Source: Gimesia aquarii (GTDB lineage Bacteria; Planctomycetota; Planctomycetia; Planctomycetales; Planctomycetaceae). From it: DNA of 64,000 nt. This document shows, piece after piece, positions 47,255-56,120 of this stretch. Position numbers and translations under genes: made by a program. The stretch's first letter is position 1, and the number at the start of each line of letters is the position of its first letter. The stretch spans positions 6,965,952 through 7,029,951 of the forward strand of contig NZ_CP037422.1 of the NCBI RefSeq assembly GCF_007748175.1. The letters are read 5' to 3'. The notes beneath the pieces are model-generated. The model worked only from the letters and a program-made list of their open reading frames with translations. It made no database searches and was not told where the DNA came from.

Positions 47255-48871
47255 ATGTCTATTCAAAATCATCAATCCTTTTTCGGCATCACTATTGCCC
47301 GTTTGAGACTGGTTGAAGATACAAATAGACGTTTTAATTTCAGCATCCTGTTTTACAGTCTGATGATCTTCCTGTTACTACTGGGAATGCCAACTCGAAG
47401 CTTCGCACAAAACTCTCGCGCGCTGATGACTTATCAGAAACAACACGCGGCTTTGCAAAAAAACTTTGAAGCGAATTTGAAGAAACTAGTCGTTCAATGT
47501 CAGCAAGATCAAAAGCTTGACGGAGTGCAGAAAATCACCCAGTTGCTGAAAGAGTTAGATGAGCTTGATCCGCAATCAAATCCACTTCCAAAATCAGTGC
47601 GTGATGAAATTCCTCTTAACCTACCCATAGGAGAACGTGCCTGGCGTTTGAAACTTCGTAATCTGCAGGAGAAACAAGCAAATGATCTGTTTGTGTTTTC
47701 GCGCAAAGTATTGCATGCAGGCTTTCCCAGTTTTGCATATGACCTGGTCTTAGAAACCGCTTTTCTTAACCCGGATCATCGCTCAGTTAGATTGATTCTG
47801 GGTTACGTTCGTAACGGCAATGACTGGGTTACTCCTTTCGAAAAGGAGATGCAACGCCGAAAGTATCAATGGCATGAAAAGTATGGCTGGCTTCCGGCCG
47901 CTCATATTGCCCGCTATGAAAAAGGAGAACGCTACGTCAATGGTCGGTGGAAGTCGGCAGCACAGGAAGCGGAAATCAGGCGTGACTTTCGAAACGCCTG
48001 GGAAATCCGTACCGAACATTTTCTGATTAAAACGAATCACAGCCTCGAAATGGGTGTCAAATTGGCAACCGAAATGGAAGATTTTTATCGCTACTTCCAT
48101 CAGACCTTCGTTGGCTTTTTCAATACACCAGAGCAACTGAATAAGTTATTTCAAGGAGCCAGAAACTTTTTCAAACGAAAAAATGGTCATCAGCATGTGA
48201 TGCATTACTACAGTACTCGGGAAGAATACGTAAATAGATTACAGAAAGAGATTCCACAAATCGGATTAACACACGGTATTTATCTGTTTGGCGATCGGAT
48301 TTCTCATTTTTACCATCGCCCTGACGCGGATGGCGATCTGGGAACACTTTATCATGAAGCAACGCATCAATTGTTTTATGAAGCGGGTATCGTTTCCAAA
48401 AACAGGGAAGTTGGCGAGAAGAATCATTTTTGGGCAATCGAAGGCATTGCCTGCTATATGGAATCATTTGAGAGAAAAGGCGATGTTTTCCGATCCGGGA
48501 ATCCAAAACACATTCGCTTCAACGCAGCCCGTTATCGTCTCCTGCAAGACAACTATTATATTCCTCTGGAGACATTTGCCTCTATGGGCCGTAATGCATT
48601 TCAGACGAGCCCAAACATAAGTCCGAACTATAGTCAAGCCTCAGGATTGTCTCATTTTTTTATGCATGCTGAAGGCCGAAAATATCGCGACGCTTTTATC
48701 AGTCAGCTGACACAACTTTATAGCTTTAACTCCCGAGTTCGCAACAACGCAAAAACTCTGGAAGAGCTAACCGGCGCCTCTTATACCGAGCTGGACCGCC
48801 AGTACAAAGAATATTCAGCCACTCTACAAAATGCGCTCGATGAAAGCGAATTAAGTCTGCAAACTCAGTAG
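47255..48871 (+). CDS. Secreted DUF1570-like putative metallopeptidase
   Basis: Protein of 538 aa with an N-terminal membrane or signal segment (about residues 30-50, LFYSLMIFLLLLG, then SFAQNS). The middle is helical. The C-terminal half holds the zinc-peptidase pattern: HEATH (in LYHEATHQLFYEAG) and, about 30 residues on, WAIEGIACYMESF as third ligand, with GLSHFFMHAEG later. This is the peptidase-MA/DUF1570 arrangement common in planctomycetes; proteolysis is not proven. It starts 109 bp after the Lpt-like gene in the same direction, separated by a short AT-rich stretch, so it may be a separate unit. An AAGGAAG ribosome site precedes the ATG at 47255. Confidence 0.75.
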   Translation: MSIQNHQSFFGITIARLRLVEDTNRRFNFSILFYSLMIFLLLLGMPTRSFAQNSRALMTYQKQHAALQKNFEANLKKLVVQCQQDQKLDGVQKITQLLKELDELDPQSNPLPKSVRDEIPLNLPIGERAWRLKLRNLQEKQANDLFVFSRKVLHAGFPSFAYDLVLETAFLNPDHRSVRLILGYVRNGNDWVTPFEKEMQRRKYQWHEKYGWLPAAHIARYEKGERYVNGRWKSAAQEAEIRRDFRNAWEIRTEHFLIKTNHSLEMGVKLATEMEDFYRYFHQTFVGFFNTPEQLNKLFQGARNFFKRKNGHQHVMHYYSTREEYVNRLQKEIPQIGLTHGIYLFGDRISHFYHRPDADGDLGTLYHEATHQLFYEAGIVSKNREVGEKNHFWAIEGIACYMESFERKGDVFRSGNPKHIRFNAARYRLLQDNYYIPLETFASMGRNAFQTSPNISPNYSQASGLSHFFMHAEGRKYRDAFISQLTQLYSFNSRVRNNAKTLEELTGASYTELDRQYKEYSATLQNALDESELSLQTQ

Positions 48872-49156
48872 GAACATCCTTATTGAGTTTAGCGGATCCA
48901 GTTTGTTCTTATTGCTCTTCGAACTACAGCATTCCATTCCTTCTTCGAAGAAATAGATTTATGACCTCAATAATAAGGTCTCATTGAAGCGATGAAGAAT
49001 CGCATGGACTCTGATAGTTAAACTGCCCTGATTGATTTGCATGCAATGCTACTTTATGATCAATATATCCACCTAGAATTAGAATGGGCTAAATCGTGAC
49101 GAAAATAAAAAACGGATTCTGCCCTGTTAGAGCGCTCTGAACGAAAGAAACTTGCG

Positions 49157-51574
49157 ATGAGTCGGCTATTGATATTCTCTCTGTTAGGGCATATTTTCCT
49201 GCTTAATGGCAGTGTGGCTTACTGTGACATCAAAAGTCCTCCTTTTGTATCAGGTTTCGATCGATTTGCACGGCATGGAGAAATTGAATCACAAACTGGC
49301 GGACGGCTATTATTGAGCGAGCTGAGTTGTACCGCCTGTCATCAAACACCACGTTCTGAATTACAACCCAAACGCGGCCCTCGCTTGAGCGGTATTGGTA
49401 ATCGTCGGCTACAAACATGGATCAGGGACTATCTCACATCTCCACATTTAGTCAAACCTGGCACAACGATGCCCGACGTTCTACATGGTTTCTCAGAAAA
49501 CAAAAAACGCCAAACGGTCAACGCATTAGCCGCATTCTTGGCAGCTCAACGCACCGCATACCCAACAATTAAGGCCACAGGTGCGAATCCAGTCCCTTAT
49601 GAATTCTGGAAGAAAGGAAATGTGAAACAGGGACAGAATTTGTACCACAAGATCGGCTGTGTTGCCTGTCACGAGCCGGATGAAACCTACGAACCAGGTG
49701 AAACGAAAATTTCTCCTACCGACAAAATGCTCGCACAACTCGACCCGGAAGACATTAAAGAGCTAGGCTTGTCAGCCGCAATGCGTCCTGTTAAGTCGGT
49801 TCCGCATGGGAATCTGCCGGCAAAGTACACTCGTAAGGCATTAACGTTTTTTCTGCTGGATCCAGCTCAAAGTCGGCCGTCAGGACGTATGCCGAATCTC
49901 AAATTAAAGGCTGTGGAAGCTGCGGACATCACTGCCTACTTACTAAGAGATCAACAACCTCAAGATGAAATAAAAATTACCAACAGTGATTCCACACTCA
50001 TTGCCGAAGGGGAAAAACATTTTGTAGAGCTGAAGTGTGTAAATTGCCACACAGTTCAAAATTTACAGCAGAAAGAACATGCAAAGCCTCTTATAAAATT
50101 AGGCAAGCAAGCATCGACAGGCTGTCTCACTAACCATCAGAACGGCCTGCCCTACTATCCTCTTGATGATCAACAGCAAACTGCGATACAGGAGGTGTTT
50201 GAAAAATTGCCCGACGACAATAAATCAGATACCGAACAGCGTTTAAGCTTTCAAATATTGCAACTCAACTGTTTCGCCTGTCACGAAAGAGAGAAACAAG
50301 GGGGTGTCGGTTTCAATCGTAAGCCTTATTTTGAAACTGACGGACATATTGACCTGGGTGATGAAGGACGCATTCCACCTACGTTAATGGGCGTCGGTTA
50401 TAAGTTGCAAAAAAAATGGCTAACGAAGGTTCTCAATGGAAAAGGAGACATTCGCCCCCATATGCTGGCTCGCATGCCAGTCTTTCCTGCCAAAGTCATT
50501 TCGACTTTACCTGCGATGTTTGAAGCGGTAGATCGCACTCAGAGACAAACAGAAAAACAAATTTTTCATAACTCTACGAAGTTGGCTGTTGCAGGTCGCA
50601 TGATGCTGGAGACAGGTTGCATACAATGCCATCCGATTCGAGGTGAAAACATGCCTGGGGTGGTAGGTACCGATCTGGGTGATGTCACGAATCGCGTGCA
50701 TGCCAATTGGTTTCGCGAATTTTTGTTGAACCCGGGAGCACTCAAACCGCGAACTCGGATGCCTACTTTTTTCCCTGATGGAAAAAGCCAGAATATATCG
50801 CTACTCGATGGTAATGTGGATCGACAAATCGCTTCTGCCTGGGCCTATCTTAAAGCGGGCAAGAAACAGCCTCTACCAGAAAAAATAATCGAAGCAAAGT
50901 CCAAAAACTATGAGTTAGTTCCCAAAAAACGACCTATTATCTTACGCACCTTTATGAAAGCAGCGGGAACACATGCGATTGCTGTTGGCTTCCCGGAAAA
51001 AGTTCATTTCGCATTTGATGCCGAGCATATTAGACCTGCCATTGCCTGGAAAGGACGCTTCCTCGACGCACAGGGAACTTGGTTTATTCGGTTTGCACCA
51101 CCGGCAATACCTCTTGGTGAAAGCCCTGTGCTGATGCCTGCAGGATCACCATTTGCGGTCTTAAACAGTCTAAATCAACGCTGGCCAGCAATCAGTTCTG
51201 CAGACAGTCCTTATCAATTTCGAGGATTTAAAATTGATGCAGAGGGTATCCCTACCTTTCTCTATCACTTTCAACAATTTGAAATCGAAGACCGGTTTGA
51301 GCCTGTCGAAAAACAAACACTGAAACGACAATTGAAGATCAAACGAAATCAGCCATTGAGTAAACAGGAAAATCTATGGTTCCGTGGATTGACGGGGAAA
51401 TCTCTGAAACAGATCAATTTGACTACTATGAAAAATGATACTGGTTTAATGGTATCAATTTCAGGAATTCTCGCAAAGACTGGTAAACTACATACCATTG
51501 AAAATGAAACCGACTGGCTTATACCAATTCCAGCCAAAGATAACATCGTAATTGAGGTGAAATACCAATGGTAA
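49157..51574 (+). CDS. Secreted pentahaem c-type cytochrome-like protein
   Basis: Exported 805-aa protein with a signal peptide (LLIFSLLGHIFLLNGSVAYC) and five CxxCH haem-binding sites: CTACH (C58), CVACH (C168), CVNCH (C294), CFACH (C372) and CIQCH (C488). Several are followed by cytochrome c-like SGIGNRRLQTWIRDYL or TRMPTFFPDG motifs carrying a possible distal Met. The last 220 residues are haem-free and beta-rich (FHFAFDAEHIRPAIAWKGRF-like region near 610-640). It probably transfers electrons in the periplasm. Its stop overlaps the next gene, a secreted propeller protein, by 7 bp, so the two products likely act together, for example as dehydrogenase and electron acceptor. The substrate is unknown. 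Confidence 0.82.
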   Translation: MSRLLIFSLLGHIFLLNGSVAYCDIKSPPFVSGFDRFARHGEIESQTGGRLLLSELSCTACHQTPRSELQPKRGPRLSGIGNRRLQTWIRDYLTSPHLVKPGTTMPDVLHGFSENKKRQTVNALAAFLAAQRTAYPTIKATGANPVPYEFWKKGNVKQGQNLYHKIGCVACHEPDETYEPGETKISPTDKMLAQLDPEDIKELGLSAAMRPVKSVPHGNLPAKYTRKALTFFLLDPAQSRPSGRMPNLKLKAVEAADITAYLLRDQQPQDEIKITNSDSTLIAEGEKHFVELKCVNCHTVQNLQQKEHAKPLIKLGKQASTGCLTNHQNGLPYYPLDDQQQTAIQEVFEKLPDDNKSDTEQRLSFQILQLNCFACHEREKQGGVGFNRKPYFETDGHIDLGDEGRIPPTLMGVGYKLQKKWLTKVLNGKGDIRPHMLARMPVFPAKVISTLPAMFEAVDRTQRQTEKQIFHNSTKLAVAGRMMLETGCIQCHPIRGENMPGVVGTDLGDVTNRVHANWFREFLLNPGALKPRTRMPTFFPDGKSQNISLLDGNVDRQIASAWAYLKAGKKQPLPEKIIEAKSKNYELVPKKRPIILRTFMKAAGTHAIAVGFPEKVHFAFDAEHIRPAIAWKGRFLDAQGTWFIRFAPPAIPLGESPVLMPAGSPFAVLNSLNQRWPAISSADSPYQFRGFKIDAEGIPTFLYHFQQFEIEDRFEPVEKQTLKRQLKIKRNQPLSKQENLWFRGLTGKSLKQINLTTMKNDTGLMVSISGILAKTGKLHTIENETDWLIPIPAKDNIVIEVKYQW

Positions 51575-53139
51575 ATCGATTGCATTTCTCACTTCTGGTT
51601 TTTGTGCTGATGATGTGCTTCGCTCACGTTGACGTGCAACAGTCTGCATTCGCCGAGAGCGAAGAGGACTATTATCGACTCGTTTCGATTATGACTTCAA
51701 AAGCACAAACCAAATCTCGTTCGCAAAATTGGAAGCCAGCGCCCGGTGATCTTGTACTGGAGGTGAGTGGCATGGCAGTGCTTGATGAACGACGCCTTGC
51801 CGTTACGATTCGTAAAGGCGAAATCTGGATTCTAGATGGCGTGTATGATGAGCCGCCGAAAAATGTGACATACAAGCGTTTTGCGACTGCACTTCATGAA
51901 CCACTAGGATTAATCTGGAAAGATAACTCCTTTTACACGGTACAACGCAGTGAATTGACGCGGATTCGTGATACCGATGGAGACGAGGTGGCAGATGAAT
52001 ATCTGACAGTTGCAAAAGGCTGGGGTGTGACAGGGCACTACCATGAGTACGCTTATGGACCTAAACTTGATCACCAGGGTAACATGTGGCTGACATTGAA
52101 TATTGGCCTGGGCCTGAAACAAGAACACAAACAACGAGCCGTCCATGAACCAACACTCGGATTTTCACAAGGTCGTTGGCGAGGCTGGGGTATGAAATGT
52201 ACTCCTGAGGGAAAACTGATTCCAGTCTGTGCCGGTATGCGTTCTCCCTCTGGATTAGGTGTGAACCGTGCCGGAGATATGTTCTACACCGATCAACAGG
52301 GAAACTGGGTCGCCACCAATACGTTGCACCATATGCGTAAAGGAGCCTTCTTTCATCATGTTGAAGCATTAGCTTCCATGAATCTGAAAGGATCGCCAAT
52401 CCAGGGAATCAAAACGATTCCCAATGGGCTCCCTTTTCCCGAGGCTATGAGACGGTTCCCGCAACTCAAGCCTCCGGCAGTCTGGTTTCCATACAAGAAA
52501 GTCGGGCAGTCGACCACTGACATTATGCTCGACAATAGTGGTGGGAAATTTGGTCCGTTTGATGGTCAGCTTTTCATTGGAGAATTTACACAAGCCGCGA
52601 TGCAACGTGTCTTCCTGGAAAAAATTGATGGTCAGTATCAGGGAGCCTGCTTTCCGTTCCGTGCAGGCTTCGCCTCTGCCGTACTTCGTATGGACCAGGG
52701 AACCGATGGAAGTGTGTTCGTCGGCTTAAGCAACCGTGGTTGGAGCAGCCTGGGAACTGCTTCTTACGGACTACAACGATTAATCTGGACGCGGAAGATA
52801 CCCTTCGAAATTAAAGAAATGCGTGCTCAGCCCGATGGCTTCGAATTAGAATTCACGAAACCCGTTGATACCAAAACTGCCACCGACCCAAGATCTTATA
52901 AAATGAAGAGCTATACTTATACGTACCACTCCTCTTATGGCAGTGACGAAATTTTGGCTAAAGAGTTAACGTTCGAAAACCTCACTGCCTCTGCGGATGG
53001 TTTAAAAGTTAAACTAAAGATCAAAGGCCTCCGTGAACTCTACGTTCATGAATTGCAGGCGGATGGAGTGAGAAGCAGTGATGGACAATCCTTACTTCAC
53101 CCTCAAGCGTATTATACGTTGAATCAAATTCCAAAATAA
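51568..53139 (+). CDS. Secreted sorbosone/glucose dehydrogenase-like propeller protein
   Basis: Exported 523-aa protein with a signal peptide (LLVFVLMMCFAHVDV, cleavage near FAES). A beta-propeller of the sorbosone/PQQ-glucose dehydrogenase type is suggested by EVSGMAVLDERRLAVTIRKG, EPLGLIWKDNSFYTVQRSEL, RDTDGDEVADEY, and MRSPSGLGVNRAGDMFYTDQ, with DQGTDGSVFVGLSNRGW later. The last 110 residues form a separate beta domain (ELEFTKPVDTKTA). Whether it binds PQQ is not clear. It overlaps the upstream pentahaem gene by 7 bp, with GAGGTGA seven bases before its ATG, and is co-translated. A periplasmic sugar or alcohol oxidation module is the simplest reading; this is inference. Confidence 0.75.
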   Translation: MVNRLHFSLLVFVLMMCFAHVDVQQSAFAESEEDYYRLVSIMTSKAQTKSRSQNWKPAPGDLVLEVSGMAVLDERRLAVTIRKGEIWILDGVYDEPPKNVTYKRFATALHEPLGLIWKDNSFYTVQRSELTRIRDTDGDEVADEYLTVAKGWGVTGHYHEYAYGPKLDHQGNMWLTLNIGLGLKQEHKQRAVHEPTLGFSQGRWRGWGMKCTPEGKLIPVCAGMRSPSGLGVNRAGDMFYTDQQGNWVATNTLHHMRKGAFFHHVEALASMNLKGSPIQGIKTIPNGLPFPEAMRRFPQLKPPAVWFPYKKVGQSTTDIMLDNSGGKFGPFDGQLFIGEFTQAAMQRVFLEKIDGQYQGACFPFRAGFASAVLRMDQGTDGSVFVGLSNRGWSSLGTASYGLQRLIWTRKIPFEIKEMRAQPDGFELEFTKPVDTKTATDPRSYKMKSYTYTYHSSYGSDEILAKELTFENLTASADGLKVKLKIKGLRELYVHELQADGVRSSDGQSLLHPQAYYTLNQIPK

Positions 53140-53187
53140 GCTGGACTGAGAACAAACAAATTTTAGCTGAAAAACTAAATTCTGTTG

Positions 53188-53721
53188 TCAGTTAAGAAAA
53201 CCACGTTCTCTTAATTCCTGAATATTTCCAGGAGCGCTTTCCCAGACACGCTCAGCGGCATAACGCATAACGGCAATGCCTCCCATGTCAGGCGGCGCAC
53301 TGAGAATGGCAACGTGCTCCTCTTCTTCGTCATCAAGCTGTTGATTCAACTTGGCAACCGCTTCTTCTATACTGTCACTGACAATACGTTCGGGGCCACT
53401 GGTATTTGTAAATTTGAGATTCGAAAAACCAGCTGTACGAGATAAGAGAAAAGCCGCTAATTCTGCTTCTTCCTGTTCCTCGAAGAAGTTTCGAAATTCA
53501 GGTTCCATACTGTCTGGAGTAATAATCGTGGGACGTGTGATACTCACTTCTCCCTTACGAATACTAACCGTAGAACCACGCTGCGGCGCACCACATACCA
53601 GAAAATAAGGCAAAGTCTGATCACCAAATGTAAACAGAGAAAAGTTCACAGGGCGTTCAATTTTTACCGTTGTCCATATTTCGAAGAAACGCTGTTCGTC
53701 GAACTCGTGAGAAAAATTCAT
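53188..53721 (-). CDS. Acidic protein of unknown function
   Basis: I do not recognise this 177-aa protein. It has no signal peptide or membrane segment and is acidic, with Glu-rich stretches (FFEEQEEAELAAFL; LDDEEEEHVAIL). The N-terminus looks like alternating strands (VNFSLFTFGDQTLPYFLVCG; GSTVSIRKGEVSI), and the C-terminus is helical (GGIAVMRYAAERVWESA). A GGAG ribosome site sits just before the ATG. The stop is convergent with the propeller gene, and the next gene on the same strand lies upstream by 61 bp, so co-transcription with the NHL protein is possible. It looks like a lineage-restricted hypothetical protein. Confidence 0.65.
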   Translation of the reverse strand: MNFSHEFDEQRFFEIWTTVKIERPVNFSLFTFGDQTLPYFLVCGAPQRGSTVSIRKGEVSITRPTIITPDSMEPEFRNFFEEQEEAELAAFLLSRTAGFSNLKFTNTSGPERIVSDSIEEAVAKLNQQLDDEEEEHVAILSAPPDMGGIAVMRYAAERVWESAPGNIQELRERGFLN

Positions 53722-53782
53722 CAGGCTCCAACCATGGTGAATAAAATAGAAACGTGAAGATTGTGGGTTAAGGAACTTGGCA

Positions 53783-54862
53783 TTAGCTTAGTTTCTTCAA
53801 CTTACTCACCCGGCCTACTGAAACCCATTCCGTTACAAAGAGATTACCATCCCCGTCAAAGCAGGCATCATGTGGATGAATAAATCGTCCTGCTTTCCAT
53901 AATCGGGGCTGCTTTCGAACTTTAAAGCCATCCAGCACTTGATTGGTCCAATCCTGATTGTACCCCAAATGAGTAATAACTTTATTATTCTTATCAAACA
54001 ATGTGACACGTGCATGCAAGTCAGAAACAACCATGAGGTCCCCTCGAATATCAATATCGGCAGGGAAGCTAACGGTATTCACAAAACCAAGATGTTTTCC
54101 ATCTAGCGTGAAATATTGTAAACGATGGTTTGCACGATCACAGACAGCGATTTTTGGTTTTCCACTCCGCTCATCTAACCACATACCATGTGGCGTTTTC
54201 ATCTTGCCGGCTTCAGTTCCACTTCCCCCCCAACTGAATTCGAATTTTCCGTCTTTTGTGTATTTGTGAATAAAGTGCGATCCATATCCATCACCGACAT
54301 AAACTCCACCGTCGGGAGCAAAAGCGACATTTGTAGGACTGTAGCGAGTATTTGATTTCTTGTAATGTTCGGGAGTTTCTGGACGACTGATTTTCCAGAC
54401 AACTTCTCCCTTTAGATTGGTCTTTGCTACTACTCCATGTTTGGTATCTGAGAGATATAAAAACTCTTCGTTTCCTTCTTTGCGAACGTCGATACCATGC
54501 CCACCACCATGATACTCCTTGCCGAAGGATCGCACGAATTTTCCTTCCGGGCTGAATACGACGATGGCATCCATAGGTGTCTTGTTTTTGGAACGATGCT
54601 TGACGTAAATTAATCCTGCTTCGTCAACACACACACCATGTGTTTCTCCCCATTGGATGTGTTTGGGAACCTCGCCCCAACCGTGGATTGCTTCATATTT
54701 GTACTCACCTTCACCCATTATCGGATTCTTAACCCCGGCTTTATCCTCAGCTCCCAGAATGGCAGGTGCGAAAAAACCACCCACAACGGCAGCTCCCGTC
54801 GATTTGAGAAAAGTACGACGAGAAGCTGTTTTATCACCACGTTTTGTTGAAGACTGATCCAT
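53783..54862 (-). CDS. Tat-exported NHL-repeat protein
   Basis: Exported 359-aa protein, from the ATG at 54862. The twin-arginine signal SRRTFLKSTGAAVVGGFFAPA is near residues 14-34. Six NHL-like propeller repeats follow: HGVCVDEAGLIYVKHRS, GHGIDVRKEGNEEFLYLSD, NVAFAPDGGVYVGDGYGSHFIHKY, PHGMWLDERSGKPKIAVCDRANHRLQYF, DIRGDLMVVSDLHARVTLFD and HPHDACFDGDGNLFVTEW. These resemble peptidylglycine amidating lyase and SMP-30-like propellers, but catalytic residues are not assignable. Such proteins are numerous in planctomycetes. An upstream ATG at 54883 would add seven residues. It may be co-transcribed with the acidic protein 61 bp downstream. Confidence 0.8.
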   Translation of the reverse strand: MDQSSTKRGDKTASRRTFLKSTGAAVVGGFFAPAILGAEDKAGVKNPIMGEGEYKYEAIHGWGEVPKHIQWGETHGVCVDEAGLIYVKHRSKNKTPMDAIVVFSPEGKFVRSFGKEYHGGGHGIDVRKEGNEEFLYLSDTKHGVVAKTNLKGEVVWKISRPETPEHYKKSNTRYSPTNVAFAPDGGVYVGDGYGSHFIHKYTKDGKFEFSWGGSGTEAGKMKTPHGMWLDERSGKPKIAVCDRANHRLQYFTLDGKHLGFVNTVSFPADIDIRGDLMVVSDLHARVTLFDKNNKVITHLGYNQDWTNQVLDGFKVRKQPRLWKAGRFIHPHDACFDGDGNLFVTEWVSVGRVSKLKKLS

Positions 54863-55185
54863 AGGACTAGTACCTGAATGCAAAGAGTTTCAAACGATTT
54901 TTAATTTCTACAGTATTATTAATACCATTCTTTTACTCGATCTTAACGGACACATTGTCCTAATCTCAATTGTGGATCCCCAAAAATAGGGTATTCTGAC
55001 AATGTTCTCCGTAGTTTTGGCATCTGTTTCCATCTCGAACGCAGAGTTCCCTGAATTTACGTAGCCTTCTGTAGGTGGATGTGATATGAGTTGAAAATAT
55101 CCCCAAAACGCCGTTAACCAAGATTGCATCAGACTTTGACTTCATCAATTCCTTCTACCTTCTCCGTGACCAGGAATTAAATATC
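54863..55185. other. Intergenic region before the HlyD adaptor
   Basis: No supported gene is present in these 323 bp, which lie between divergent genes. The plus-strand adaptor has a clear AGGAA ribosome site at about 55172. I see no convincing promoter boxes or terminators. Confidence 0.35.
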
Positions 55186-56088
55186 ATGAATCATTCACGT
55201 GTGTTGATTAATTTGTCCACCATTATCACGGGATTATTGTTTGTGAATTGTGGCTTTACGGATGCCTGGGCACAATCATCGAGCTCTTCCGGCCTGAAAA
55301 TTGACTCAGTATTAGTGAGCCTCATAGAGCAAGTAGAAGTCCCCGCACGTGAAGTTGGTCAACTCAAGAAAATGTTGGTCAAAGAAGGTATGTCGGTTCA
55401 AGAAGGAGAAGTGTTGGCTCGAATTGAAGATTCAGAAGCTGTCTTACTTTTAAAACAGGCGAAATTAGAATCGGAAATGTCAAATCTGAAAGCAGAAAAT
55501 GACGTTAATATTCGTTTTGCCCGTAAAGCATATGAAGTAGCGAAATCTGAGTTACAGCGCGCGGAAGATTCCATCAAAAAATATCCCAAGAGTATTTCCA
55601 AAACCGAATTGGATCGCTTGAAACTTACTGCAGAAAAAGCAGAATTGGAAATCGAACAGGCCTTAGAAGAAGCGAAGACGTCACAATTAGAAGCTCGCTT
55701 GAAACAGAATGCAGAACAGATTGCTTCACTGGCTATTCAACGTCGAAAAGTTGTGGCACCGCTATCGGGAATGGTCGTACAAATTATGGCAAAGAACGGG
55801 GAATGGGTTCGCCCCGGTGATACCGTGCTTCGAATTTTAAAATTGGATCGATTACGTGCAGAAGGACTCGTAAATGCATCTAAACTGCAGAATCTAAACT
55901 TGAAAGGTCGACCTGTAGTCCTGATCGTGAATCAGGGAACAAAGAATGAACTCGAGTTCCAAGGGAAAATTTCGTTTGTCAGTCCGGAAATTAATCCGGT
56001 CAACCACCAGACCCGCGTCTGGGCAGATATTGAAAACCCCGACTTCAAGCTCAAACCGGGCATGCGTGCTTCTCTGATTATCAAGTAA
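55186..56088 (+). CDS. HlyD/RND-type periplasmic adaptor
   Basis: Membrane fusion protein of 300 aa. It has a signal peptide (STIITGLLFVNCGF, cleavage near AWAQ). The first lipoyl-like half (VPAREVGQLKKMLVKEGMSVQEGEVLARIED) is followed by a helical hairpin of about 100 residues, a coiled coil (AKLESEMSNLKAEN to LEARLKQNAEQIASL). The second lipoyl half (RRKVVAPLSGMVVQIMAKNGEWVRPGDTVLRI) and a beta-barrel (KISFVSPEINPVNHQTRVWADI) complete it. Such adaptors link inner-membrane pumps to outer-membrane channels. Unusually, no RND or ABC pump follows: the next gene, 32 bp downstream, is an M50-HlyD fusion. The pair is probably one export or envelope unit. An AGGAA ribosome site supports the ATG. 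Confidence 0.85.
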   Translation: MNHSRVLINLSTIITGLLFVNCGFTDAWAQSSSSSGLKIDSVLVSLIEQVEVPAREVGQLKKMLVKEGMSVQEGEVLARIEDSEAVLLLKQAKLESEMSNLKAENDVNIRFARKAYEVAKSELQRAEDSIKKYPKSISKTELDRLKLTAEKAELEIEQALEEAKTSQLEARLKQNAEQIASLAIQRRKVVAPLSGMVVQIMAKNGEWVRPGDTVLRILKLDRLRAEGLVNASKLQNLNLKGRPVVLIVNQGTKNELEFQGKISFVSPEINPVNHQTRVWADIENPDFKLKPGMRASLIIK

Positions 56089-56120
56089 CCCATTCGATTG
56101 CGAAAGACAGTACAGCCACC

